From the NCBI GenBank assembly GCA_007844125.1, contig CM017572.1, forward strand, positions 20,305,934 through 20,369,933: 64,000 bases of DNA, given 5' to 3'. Shown piece after piece: positions 26,201 through 34,302 of this stretch. Position numbers and translations under genes: made by a program. The stretch's first letter is position 1, and the number at the start of each line of letters is the position of its first letter. The notes below the pieces were generated by a model that was not told the origin of the DNA, ran no database searches, and saw only the letters and a program-made list of their open reading frames with translations. The stretch comes from Sinonovacula constricta. Lineage: Eukaryota > Mollusca > Bivalvia > Cardiida > Solecurtidae.

Positions 26201-29200
26201 CAGGTAAACTGCCTGATACCACCTTCACAATCATAAAATTTTGTATGGTACAGTGTTCAAGCCATCAAAAAACAAAATAGCTGTATATTTGTTATTGTTT
26301 CAGACCGTACATATGTGACTATCGTCATGCTGAATGGGGAGATGGTGACAATATCTCTCCACTACCGACCTGCTGCCCCCAAACATGACAAACAGCAGGA
26401 CCCAGACTCACCTGTCCACCAGAACTCCAAACTCTTCGAAAGGTGAGAATACAGATTACTTTGTCTACAGCAAGTTACCCCTTCAGCTTATTCATTTGTT
26501 TAAGTTTTCAGCAGCATACATTTCATGATTCAGGATTGTGTGATGCTTATGTCTGGTTCTTCAGACTAACAAAGCCAATCTATACACATTGAAGGCAGAA
26601 GTAAATCAAAGTGGACACAATCACCAAATAACTGCAACACTGTTCCCAACCCAACAAACAAACCAATTTTGTGTTTCCCACTAATGTGTTTGGTAAAAAT
26701 TGTTATACAACTACTCTGGGTGAGTATAATAAGTGAATTGATAAACCCATATTTACAATTCATAAAAAATATCGAAAATTGTTTATTAAATCTTGGTGCA
26801 AAATATTTTATAATTCTTAAATGCATTCATATTTAACTGTCAGATTACATAAAGAGACATACCATACTTATATAACTAAAAGAGACATAGCATACTTATA
26901 TTGTCAATAACTGCAATCTGATGATACAAACTACTGATGATACAAACAAACAATTGTAAATGCAACATTTAATTCACCTTTCCGCAAGTCTAAAAATAGA
27001 GTTTAAGCTCCGCCCCCTTGCCCACAAACAACCTGGTTTAAAGTGACAGATCTTACAGATTATCTTACAGATCCGCGAAAATATTTTTATTTGATATCTC
27101 TCAAATGCAAAGAGCTTGTGATGGAGATGTTTAGATGCATTCTTGACACAAAATTATGAAAGAAAGTTGTTGCTGGCTACAGCGAGATTTTACCTTTCGA
27201 TGCAGAAATGGACAAGCCTCATCCAATCAACTAAATTAAGATGCAAACAGAAAAGCCATTACAGCAACGTACGATTCCTTGCAAACCACAAACAACCCTG
27301 TTGCTATTAAATTGAAGCAAAGGCTCAAACAGATTTAAACTGATCGCTTGTCAAAATCATTGTTTGTGGGACAATGTGTAAGTGAGAATCAGCATACACA
27401 GGTAAAGTGTCAATCAATGCGATGTGATTGGCTAATTCCATGCTAATACACAATGTGTAATATCTATTTTTATATCTCGCGGAAAGGTGAATTATCTTAA
27501 ACAAAATTATGATAATTTATTGTTTTGTACTATTTATCTATGTGGCCTAAATTAAGATACATAGCAGAAGATACAAGCACTGACTTATCTGTCACTGAAT
27601 GAGCTGATCATGATTTATAATCCAGGTACGAGGAATTATCCCCCCTGGAAGGTATGTCGACCAATCGATGTGCGTTTGGACTGACAGCCCTCAATGGCAG
27701 CCTGTTTGCTTGTGGTAGGTGTCAGAACTTATTTGTACTTAATGTGAGGTGTGGCACGGATACATGATAGCTACAGAATAAAATTGCAGCCTGGACAAAA
27801 TCCATGCATTTTAGCATAAGTGGGAAAAATCCATCTTAAAGGCTTTACTGGTGAGACAAAATTCCTAAATTTTTTTCCACCTAATTTTTTTCCAAAGCAG
27901 TCATGTCTTACATTATCAAGGGCAGGCACAAGCTATAGCCATTTTACAGTAATTTTGAAGTCAGAATTTTATTATGATAACACTATTACACAGATACCTC
28001 TAAATTGAACTGAACAATTGTAACCTCTCACCTATCATGTTTTAATTTAAATGGAAGTGGCAAGCTTATAAATAAACATTTAAATTTATCTAAGTGCTTG
28101 GTCAACTAAAAATATTAAAAACTATCAAATGAACATGCTATATTTTTTGAGGGGGGGGGGGAGGGGTTGTTTGATTTTTTTTAAATCAACAGGAGGGACT
28201 ATGTCTACCAGTTTACCCTGGAAAATCTATGGAAGGGACTTCGTCAGATTATGCTTAAATGAAAGGAAATGGCCTGAGGGGGACTTTTTCCTTTACTTGA
28301 ATAAAACTTCTTTTATGCTGGATTTTGGCGTAAAGTCGACCTGTGCATGAATTTGTCATACTCTGATTTATAGTTATTTATAGCATTATTTTGTGTACCT
28401 CCTGAGATCCTTGGTTTGGTTCAAATCTACAAATGTTTTTATGTGTAGAAGTCATACACAATGTGTACAATCTGTTTTTTCATTCTTCTCTATAAGATTA
28501 TAAGCTTATATCATGTATTTACTTAACACCTATGGTCAAGATACAGTTGTGAACTTGTATTTCTGTGACTCTTACCTGTTGGTTTGAGTCCTGATCGGGG
28601 CAAAGGACTTACTGAAAGTCCTCCAGCTGACTTGCGGTTGCCTGTGGTTTGTCTTCAGTCTTCCACCACCAGAATAGCTGGATGCCATTATAATGACCAT
28701 AACCGTGTCGCTGCGATGTATTTCTAAAAACAACCATATACCTGTCCTAATTAGCTTATATCAAGTTCCTTAAGTGACCAAAATCTTGTTGGTGAGAGTG
28801 CAAAAACACTCACATGAATTAACACCGCTTTTCTGCCATTTTGTTAGGTGGTTATGACCGAGGTGAATGCCTAAAGTCATCAGAAGTCTACAACTTTGAA
28901 CAGAACAAGTGGATTCCTGCTGCTAACATGAGGTCTCCTAGAGGGCGTTTTGGTATTGGAATTTGGGACAACATGGTGTATGCCTGTGGTGGGTCCAGTG
29001 GTAACTCCGAGGTGAAAACACTTGAGTGTTATGATGCCAGAGAAGGGAAATGGAAAGTGATTGCTGAGGCACCAGCAATAGCTTCACCTGGTAGGTGATG
29101 TTTTGAAATAGTCTTCATTTTTCATCATTATGTATATATGCAACTTGTTGTACAACTTATAATATTTGTTTCAGGATTGGTCATTTAGTGTCTAGATACA

Positions 29201-32200
29201 TTTGCTTATGGTGTCATGTTAAGTGTTCACATCCTGCTGTGAAAATGAAAACAGATGTACAGTCAAACTTGTATTAAGCAGCCACCCAAGGGACAGTCTA
29301 AAATTGGCCGCTGAAGACAAGTTGGCTGCTTAACACAAAATATGATATTATTGATTGTTAACCTATTTATATAAGCATGTTTTTTTTATAAAATGTATTG
29401 CTTACATAGTAGGTCAACTACAAAGTACTGTTCGAATAGATATGTAAAACAACAACGTAAATGCTTTTGGAATGTCAACAAATGACTCAGAATATCAGAA
29501 GTGCCTCACTAAATAAAAGAAAATATTGCTCCAGTATAAGAAGTTTGGTCACTTACAGTAAAAACATACAATTTTAAATGTTTCACATGAAATGTATACT
29601 GAAGGTACCAAAATCTTCGTCAAATTGAAGTGTCACAAATCTCCGAAAAGTGTACATATGTTCGGACAATTCAAGTTCCGGATGGTGCATGTTTTAAACT
29701 ATTTTTAACTAAAACAGCACGTAGTGTGTCATTTGAAACATTAAATTATATTTAATATCGTTTAAAGAGGGTTTGTATAAGCAATAACAAAAACTGCTTC
29801 AATTGTATGAACATCTAGTCAAGTAAATTCGGTGCGTGGAGTTAATCTATGCATAAATTAACTCTCTCATAAATTAACGCTTCTGCTACCCGTTTCACTA
29901 CGATATATGCTGAATAGATATTGACTGTGACACTTTATTGTACTCCGATTACAAGCTGGATGGTATCTACAAATTGATTGGGAGATCGGGACAGATAGTG
30001 TGATAATATTGACAAGTGGGTGTGGAGCAGGCGGATTAACGTTCACACATTCATTATGTGATCACAACTGACGATTGACACATGCTGACTGACCGTTAAT
30101 TAGGAGTCACTTAAAGAAGGGTTTGTCCAATCAAGCTGACCGCTGGCCGCAGAAGGCACGTGACCGCTGATTAGACGACAATTAAAGAACAAATTGCTTG
30201 GGAGGACCTAAACTGACCGCTTAAGGCAAGGTGACCGCTCTTAACACGTGACCGCTAACACAAGTTTGACTGTATATATCCTTCAAGGAAACATTTTATA
30301 AATTTGTCTTATGTTTTTGTGTTCTCTGATGTTTTTATTGACTTCTATTCAATTATTTCAGGAATCATTATATTCCAAGGCCTTTTGTACGTTATTGGAG
30401 GCAGTAAAGGTCAGCCTACAGTAGCAACAGTGGATACATTCAACCTGGAAACGAAGCAATGGTCCTCAACCACCCCCATGAATATGGGTGAGTTTTGACA
30501 CAACAGCAAGATGAAGTGTTAATTATGGAATAATGTTAACATTTTCATTAGAGATGATGAAGATACAGTAACCTGCTAGTACAGATATCATCAGTTCAGT
30601 GGCCATCTGTTATAAGGTGTTTCTTCCCTTTTAGCTTAGTACACCCAGCAGGTAGGATGATCAGTTGCTACCTGGCCTACATTGGCTGCTAGGTTGGTTT
30701 GCTACACTGTAGCCAAAGTCAACAGGATGCCCTTTTAGCAGCTTTACCTAGGGCATGGACAGCAGTCTTCCAGGCTCTTCCCTTGACTTACAATACCCCA
30801 AACATCTTCCATGCTGACTGATGGAAACCCAACTTCTCCTGGGAAGACCCATGTGTTTCCTTTGTCTCTGTACTCATAGGGCCAAGGATATGTACTTTAC
30901 CATTTTGAGTTCATGAGATTCCTCAATGTGTTCCTCACATAGGTATGGTAAGTTTGACCAAGATGACACACTTTGGATACTTGAGGACACATGACCAAAT
31001 AACGATTCTGGGAAAAGGTTTGTACTTGTGACCTTAGCTGGGAACCGGGGTCTTCTTTAAATTGCCTTCCTTTATGTGTCAAAAAGTGCTTCTGGATTTA
31101 TGCAGTGGACATGTTGGCTCATCTCTCAGCTTTTATTGATGCAGGTTTTCTGTTGATGGTAGAAAGTCGTAAACAGCATGGAGGAGGAAGCTTAACAGTC
31201 CTGGCTCATACGTCCACAGTTTGTGTCATGTCACTTTCTTTGCTGGCACATTCAACCTGATCTGGTTTCCCTGTGGACCCATCTGAACCCTTGGCAAACT
31301 GTGCCTAATCTTTTGTTTTCCATATACCTGACTTCACTATCCTTCTTCTCTCCTGGATAATTGATTTATCCCCCCTCTGATGGCTCATTGAACAAAGCCC
31401 TACTTTTCCTGTGTTTGTCATTCCAACAATATATTCATGTTTGTGACAGCTTTTGACATGGTCATCTGCCTGGCCTGTCCTTACCTCCATACCTAAACCA
31501 CATATTTTCTCCTATGCAGAACCAACCTTTGAGAATAGAGGTATTGTTTTGACCGCTGTATATTCTCCTTCAACTGAGATTGCTTTCTGTTCTTTTCAAC
31601 CTCTGTTATGACTTATGATTAATTTTTCGTTGATTAGCATGTTATGAGTGTTGATGACACCAAAGGACCAAATCCAACTAAACTTTCTCAGAAGCTTCAG
31701 CAGGCATATGGATACAAAAAGTTGTTAAAAGAATTTTGATTCATCAAAAAACATGGTTTACCAGGGTGGCCCTTTAACAAGGTTGTTCGAAGCATAATGG
31801 CTATATAGGAAAACTGAAAATTTTCTTGTCAGAAACCACAGGAGTTAAATACCTAATATGATGTATACATGTTCCTTAAGTGACCTGTATTAATATTATT
31901 CAAAGAATTTTGATCTGTCAAAAACATGGCTGCCACTGTGGCAATGGCGTGGCCATTTTCTTATATTGTTATATAGGAAAACTTTGAAAATCGTCCTGTC
32001 AGAAACTACCATAGCTTGAGCCTTGATATGCCAAAGTCCACAGGAGCTTGGCCATTTTCCATTTATGGTTAAATTAGAAAACTTGGGAAATCGTCTTGTC
32101 AGAAACTATAAGAGTTAGTGACTTGGTATTTGGTATGCATGTTCCTTAGGTGACCATCTTTCAAGTGTGGTCAAAGGATTTTGTTCCATCAAAAAACATG

Positions 32201-34302
32201 GCAGACAGGTGTGTGGCCATTTTCCGTATGTGTTGCCATGAAGTAAAAAAAAAAAATGAAATTGATTGTCCAAATGTTGCTTGTGTACAGGTATTACAAT
32301 TATTCTGGTCTGTTCTAACATTGCTGATATTCCGTGCTAATTTTTTCTTAATATGTAACTGGCCATCTTTGTTGAAAAGCATAACATAATGTATGTGTTT
32401 ACTTTTGAGAGATCTGAAAAATGTGTTCTAGAATTAACCCAACATTTAAAATTGTAAAAGCTAAGTCTGTCTTTAGCTTTCTGGGAAGAATATATTTTCT
32501 TCCTAAAAATTCTGTTGTAAGGAAAGTGTGCAAATCTCATTTGGTTGCCTCTTCATTACTTGTTGGACATTAATGCCCATGAAAACAGAATTTACAAGAA
32601 CACATTTATTGTGAAGTGTGCTGACATGATTAAAGTTTATAGTCATTTATTGCTTCAGGTAAATACTACCTGAGTAGTAGTTTTACCCTCCCAACTGACA
32701 TTAAAGAAATAGACTAAATGTACTTTTTCGTCTAAATTTTCCTGCAGCCCGTTACCAACAGGGTGTGACTGCCCTCAAGAACAAGATCTACGTGATGGGG
32801 GGCACCAATGGCTGGAAGTGCCTGAATGAGGTAGAGGTGTTTGACCCTCAGAGCAAGACCTGGTCCATGGTACCACCCATGAAGATTGCTAGGCGAGGTG
32901 CAGGAGTGGAGATATACAATGGTAACTTGTTTTGTTTTTGAGATATATTAGTTACACAGCAAGTTCTCTTACAGTGACAACTGTGTCAAAATGAGTCTAT
33001 CAGGAATGAAGGCATTTTCACAGTTTTTATTTCATTAGGACTCAAACACTTGTTTGGAAGGCATATTGCAGTTTGTCCTTCCGTCCCCTTATCATGTCTC
33101 AGTCATAGCTCAAATCTTATTTACAGTACTTAAACTGCAAACATCATTATCTTACTGACATACACTTCAAGGTGTGTCCCGCATACCATTTGCAAGTACA
33201 ACAATCAATGAACCAGCCGCAAAAGCTCAAGCGGTAGAGCGTCGGCTTGCGGATCGGGATGTTGCGGGGTCAAACCCCAGCCGGGTCAAACCAAAGACTT
33301 TAAAGTGGGAAGTAGTGGCTTCCCTCCTAACCATGGGGCTTAGGGGACAGCATTACACCTGACTCGTCAGTGTCAGTATAATGGACCGGCTTGGTTCAGT
33401 CCCTGGGCACCTTATAAGTGCCCCTGTGTTATAATGATAGAAATGTCACTGCACAGTATCGGCAAAAATCTCAAATCCCAGCAATCAATGTCAAGGTCTT
33501 ATTTAAGGTTGTCACATCTTCATGGGCATATGTCAGTTCCAGTTACATTTCATGTTTAGTCATGTGTTTCAACAAAAATCGGAAAATTGTTAAACAAGGT
33601 CATGCGGACAATGCCATGGCATAAGTGACTTGCCTGTTCACAATATTAGCACTTGTTCTAAGTACAAGGTGACTGTTCTATTCGTTTGTTGTAATAACTC
33701 TTTAAAGTTATTTATTTGTAAAACCCTTCTATCCTACAGGCAAGATATTTGTGGTCGGGGGCAATGATGGTGTGTCTGCCCTGAGTTCCACTGAGATCTT
33801 TGACCCAGAGACAAGAACCTGGTCTCTTGGGCCTACGCTGAGCATCCCACGAGCCAACTGTGGTGTGGCCACACTCAACAACCGACTGTTTGCTGTCGGG
33901 GGATTCAGCGGTAAGAAGTTCCTGAATTCTGTAGAGTTTCTCGATCTTGAGAACACTGAGTACTGGTGTAGTCATCTCCCCTCAAAGTATGTGAAGGAGA
34001 TCAAACGGCAGTCATCAGACAGCGGGGCATCCACAGACGCAATCAACAGCTTCAGCAATGATACATCAAATGGCGCCAATGGTGATGCAACCTATGGCAC
34101 AGCTTATGGTGATGCTGTGGATAAAAATGTCGTCAATGAAATCAAGCCCACTGATCACCCAGATCACAACCCACTGATGAATGGTGCCAATGACAAGACT
34201 GGTGCAGATCACTTAAAAGCCAAGCTGGATGCTAACGGAGATGCCACCATGGCATGTGTTTGTAATGGGACAGAAGATTTGACCGTGAATGGTGAGAGAT
34301 AA
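8147..34302 (+). CDS. IVNS1ABP: IVNS1ABP (NS1-binding protein) homologue, BTB-BACK-Kelch, 5' end outside window
   Basis: Eleven exons with GT-AG borders and consistent phase: 8147-8271, 10685-10813, 13354-13472, 21633-21761, 23946-24084, 26304-26442, 27626-27714, 28848-29090, 30362-30487, 32748-32921, 33740-34302. Together they encode the last 657 residues. Order: end of BTB and BACK helices (about 1-125), weakly conserved linker containing EWSIVASYKTL (about 125-265), six Kelch blades (about 268-548) with the GG...Y/F...W signature, then a tail of about 108 residues. Human IVNS1ABP has the same order and ends soon after blade six, so the tail is extra. The family binds actin and Cullin-3 through Kelch and BTB, and the human protein works in cytoskeleton stability, splicing and mRNA export. 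No upstream exon with the BTB core was found in 1-8146, so it should lie before the window. The 8.2-kb and 2.2-kb introns around exon 21633-21761 are loaded with repeats. Confidence 0.92.
8272..10684. other. intron, no other gene seen
   Basis: AT-rich intron without recognisable elements. A short local duplication around AGTTTATATGTGAACAAAATG occurs at about 9465-9505 and 9530-9570. Confidence 0.5.
10685..10813 (+). CDS. IVNS1ABP: IVNS1ABP homologue exon b (BACK)
   Basis: Acceptor TTTCAG, donor G|GTAAGC. It encodes VRMFAQEEEFKVKVNQYVAK and onward to ISIEIVG, the central BACK helices. Phase 1 at both ends. Confidence 0.9.
10814..13353. other. intron, no other gene seen
   Basis: A 2.5-kb AT-rich intron. 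A degenerate AGGGCTGCGATAGATATCGA stretch near 10970 and AGGGCTGTCAACCC near 11900 resemble ends of small dispersed DNA elements, but no partner end could be paired with confidence. Confidence 0.4.
13354..13472 (+). CDS. IVNS1ABP: IVNS1ABP homologue exon c (end of BACK)
   Basis: Acceptor TTACAG, donor GAT|GTGAGT. It encodes KDEDLVSKTSHDLLMPEVLN and then WLRKKLEATKHN, equivalent to the VINWVQRS region of human IVNS1ABP. It ends in phase 0. Confidence 0.9.
14646..14755 (+). repeat. 27-bp tandem repeat, about 4 copies
   Basis: Near-identical tandem copies of a 27-bp unit with core GGGGGCTGGTTGATTTGTGA. Its period of three codons opens a 9-residue QYNHKSTSP repeat on the minus strand (within 14622-15074), judged not to be a gene. 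Confidence 0.85.
14912..15168 (+). repeat. 75-bp direct duplication
   Basis: Two copies of about 75 bp, at roughly 14912-14985 and 15092-15166, share ACACATTCCACAGCTAGAGT and then TGTGTGCAAGTGTGGACC. They lie about 180 bp apart, start to start. Function unknown. Confidence 0.75.
16658..16804 (-). CDS. Candidate terminal exon of an antisense gene nested in the intron (unrecognised)
   Basis: On the minus strand an acceptor-like GTTTATCCCAG is followed by 48 codons and TAA (stop at 16658-16660). The peptide contains SAEFDGPLAGWPLNPDDQPE and is much more GC-rich and Pro/Asp-rich than the AT-rich intron around it. A possible AATAAA on this strand lies at about 16516-16521. No family is recognised and no upstream exon was found with confidence; the THAP-like frame at 18264-18530 is on the same strand but belongs to a repeat copy. 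It could also be a fragment of an old mobile element. Confidence 0.3.
   Translation of the reverse strand, partial: TLPPSAEFDGPLAGWPLNPDDQPETPLVQVSPDPSHTYLSHTLLLYVL
17345..18130. repeat. Foldback (long inverted repeat) around a SINE
   Basis: The stretch near 17350-17470, ending GTCAGCCCTGGCTGTGTATGG, is repeated in inverse orientation at about 18045-18130 (ACACAGCCAGGGCTGA). Arms of roughly 100 bp are imperfect. The spacer of about 580 bp holds a SINE and repeated CTAGGTGGAC motifs. It could be a foldback transposon or two inverted copies of one element. Similar CTAGGTGGACAAAATA motifs start upstream, at about 17100. Confidence 0.55.
17521..17665 (+). mobile_element. tRNA-derived SINE, family B
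   Basis: The head carries an A box (TAGCTCAATTGG) and a B box (GGTTCAAACCC). Then comes a body shared with the copy at 33212: GGTCAAACCAAAGACTTTAA and AGTAGTGG. No tRNA cloverleaf closes around the boxes, so it is a SINE. Confidence 0.75.
18264..18650 (-). mobile_element. Partial copy of the P-like element with better THAP exon
   Basis: About 300 bp (18350-18650) align with 5045-5350 of the P-like remnant and end in the same terminus with two changes (AGTTATCGGAAAGCCC at 18635-18650). The minus-strand frame starting near 18530 has a Lys-rich start, YCCICKCIYHGK, then VSLHRFPQNK and IWIQRC. This is the THAP N-terminal pattern: Cys pair, an HRFP motif and a following Trp. The distal C...H pair of the zinc site is missing. 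The opposite terminus was not found, so this is a solo end. Confidence 0.6.
18651..19369. other. intron sequence, no gene seen
   Basis: AT-rich intron without recognisable coding or repeat structure. Confidence 0.4.
19370..20095 (+). mobile_element. Pearl/HINE-like element, right end missing
   Basis: It starts AGCTCACCTGAGCACAATGT, then three blocks with GCTTGTGAACACACTAGAG. About 140 bp near 19787-19930 interrupt a block and are flanked by AAACTTGGTTA on both sides, suggesting a secondary insertion. It breaks off within a block at about 20095, without the terminal hairpin. Confidence 0.65.
21014..21236 (+). repeat. 32-bp minisatellite, about 7 copies
   Basis: Tandem units with consensus CAACATGACATGGGATGTTT then TGTGCACC, degrading to the right. 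They lie about 400 bp before the exon at 21633, in the same intron as several other repeats. The period opens accidental frames. Confidence 0.9.
21633..21761 (+). CDS. IVNS1ABP: IVNS1ABP homologue exon d (linker)
   Basis: Acceptor GTTACAG, donor AAGCAG|GTAAGG. It encodes LLVLYLNTDNSLTDCVDVDD and ends YRKLTRMKQ, phase 0 at both ends. Its last 17 bases and the first bases of the intron are the founder of the minisatellite that follows. A duplicated donor at 21794/21795 lies 33 nt downstream and in frame, so its use would insert 11 residues without a stop. Confidence 0.88.
21745..23645 (+). repeat. Splice-donor minisatellite A (about 31 bp x about 60)
   Basis: Tandem units of about 31-36 bp run without a break from the exon boundary. 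A typical unit is CACATGAAGCAGGTAACATT followed by CACTGATAACTGAA. Each contains a copy of the exon's 3' end (ATGAAGCAG) joined to a GTAA donor. A unit at about 21881-21916 repeats the authentic junction almost exactly (ACTAACACGCATGAAGCAGG then TAAGGTCAGCTGATAAC), which shows where the array came from. Variants with ATAAAGCAGG, CAATCAGG and GATTATTGCC recur in blocks. Minus-strand open frames here (for example 21780-22196) are by-products of the period. Confidence 0.95.
23946..24084 (+). CDS. IVNS1ABP: IVNS1ABP homologue exon e (linker)
   Basis: Acceptor CTGACAG, donor CTCG|GTGGGT. It encodes SGKTKPGENPVPDQHNGLAN and ends EWSIVASYKTL. The last motif corresponds to EWKIVASEKT of human IVNS1ABP and anchors the alignment. 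Confidence 0.9.
24690..24920 (+). repeat. Dispersed bivalve-type repeat with a 51-bp internal duplication
   Basis: Contains CATGCTAGAGCCTTTATATT twice in tandem (about 24757 and 24808), then CTTGGGTGGCC. The same family (GGCTATATAGGAAAACTTTG, TTCCTTAGGTGACC, AACATGGCC) recurs at about 31780-32260, 49150-49370 and 57570-57750. No coding capacity. Confidence 0.6.
26028..26140 (+). repeat. 57-bp direct duplication
   Basis: Two adjacent copies starting GTACTGTCTTACAATATAGG differ at a few positions. Intronic; no known function. Confidence 0.85.
26304..26442 (+). CDS. IVNS1ABP: IVNS1ABP homologue exon f (linker to Kelch)
   Basis: Acceptor TTTCAG, donor AG|GTGAGA. It encodes RTYVTIVMLNGEMVTISLHY and a Pro/Asp/Gln-rich stretch. 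It corresponds to NTYLCLAVLDG in the human protein. Confidence 0.9.
26971..27493. mobile_element. 523-bp MITE with 15-bp TIRs
   Basis: AATTCACCTTTCCGC (26971-26985) is matched by GCGGAAAGGTGAATT (27479-27493). A flanking TA on each side fits a TA target duplication. The interior has no coding frame. It lies in the intron between exons 26304-26442 and 27626-27714. Confidence 0.8.
27626..27714 (+). CDS. IVNS1ABP: IVNS1ABP homologue exon g (Kelch blade 1)
   Basis: Acceptor ATCCAG, donor TGTG|GTAGGT. It encodes YEELSPLEGMSTNRCAFGLT and then ALNGSLFACG, the first Kelch strand and the first Gly of the GG pair. Confidence 0.9.
28575..28740 (+). mobile_element. Partial SINE, family C
   Basis: Shares its 3' half (TAATGACCATAACCGTGTCG, then an A-rich end) with the fuller copy at 55364-55600. 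A B-box-like GGTTTGAGTCC precedes it. Confidence 0.5.
28848..29090 (+). CDS. IVNS1ABP: IVNS1ABP homologue exon h (Kelch blades 1-3)
   Basis: Acceptor TTGTTAG, donor CCTG|GTAGGT. It encodes GYDRGECLKSSEVYNFEQNK, then W, and a second blade with YACGGSSGNSEV. GYDRGECL matches GYNREECL of human IVNS1ABP closely. Confidence 0.93.
29258..30274. mobile_element. Tc1/mariner-type (pogo-like) MITE
   Basis: TACAGTCAAACTTGT (29258-29272) and ACAAGTTTGACTGTA (30260-30274) are perfect inverted repeats whose outer TA is the expected target duplication. Inner sequence (AAGCAGCCACCC, GGCCGCTG against GACCGCTTAAGGC) continues the symmetry imperfectly. CAGTCAAAC ends with GACCGCT-type subterminal repeats are usual in pogo/Tigger-like elements. 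No transposase frame remains. The right end lies 87 bp before exon 30362. Confidence 0.8.
30362..30487 (+). CDS. IVNS1ABP: IVNS1ABP homologue exon i (Kelch blade 3)
   Basis: Acceptor ATTTCAG, donor ATGG|GTGAGT. It encodes IIIFQGLLYVIGGSKGQPTV and then a W-containing strand (KQWSSTTPMNM). Confidence 0.92.
30500..31780. other. intron, possible degenerate retroelement
   Basis: Less AT-rich than neighbouring introns, with many broken short frames on both strands. This suggests an old coding element, but no domain could be recognised. Confidence 0.25.
31781..32260 (+). repeat. Dispersed repeat, several tandem degenerate units
   Basis: Three or four degenerate units contain GGAAAACTTTGAAAATC-like, CTTGTCAGAAACTA and CATGTTCCTTAGGTGACC segments, the same family as at 24690 and 49150. 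No coding capacity. Confidence 0.55.
32748..32921 (+). CDS. IVNS1ABP: IVNS1ABP homologue exon j (Kelch blades 4-5)
   Basis: Acceptor CCTGCAG, donor AATG|GTAACT. It encodes ARYQQGVTALKNKIYVMGGT then NGWKCLNEVEVFDP and IARRGAGVEIYNG. ARRGAGV is also present at the equivalent place in human IVNS1ABP. Confidence 0.95.
33212..33440 (+). mobile_element. tRNA-derived SINE, family B
   Basis: Same head and body as 17521-17665: AGCTCAAGCGGTAGAGCGTC, B-box-like GGGTCAAACCCC, then GGTCAAACCAAAGACTTTAA. This copy extends further 3'. It sits in the last intron. An accidental frame (33174-33362) crosses it. Confidence 0.75.
33740..34302 (+). CDS. IVNS1ABP: IVNS1ABP homologue terminal exon (Kelch blades 5-6 and tail)
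   Basis: Acceptor CCTACAG, stop TAA at 34300-34302. It encodes blade 5 (KIFVVGGNDGVSALSSTEIF), blade 6 (RANCGVATLNNRLFAVGGFS) and, from about 33973, a tail of about 108 residues rich in Asp, Asn, Gly, Thr and Ala with no recognised domain. The tail is absent from the human protein. Confidence 0.95.
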
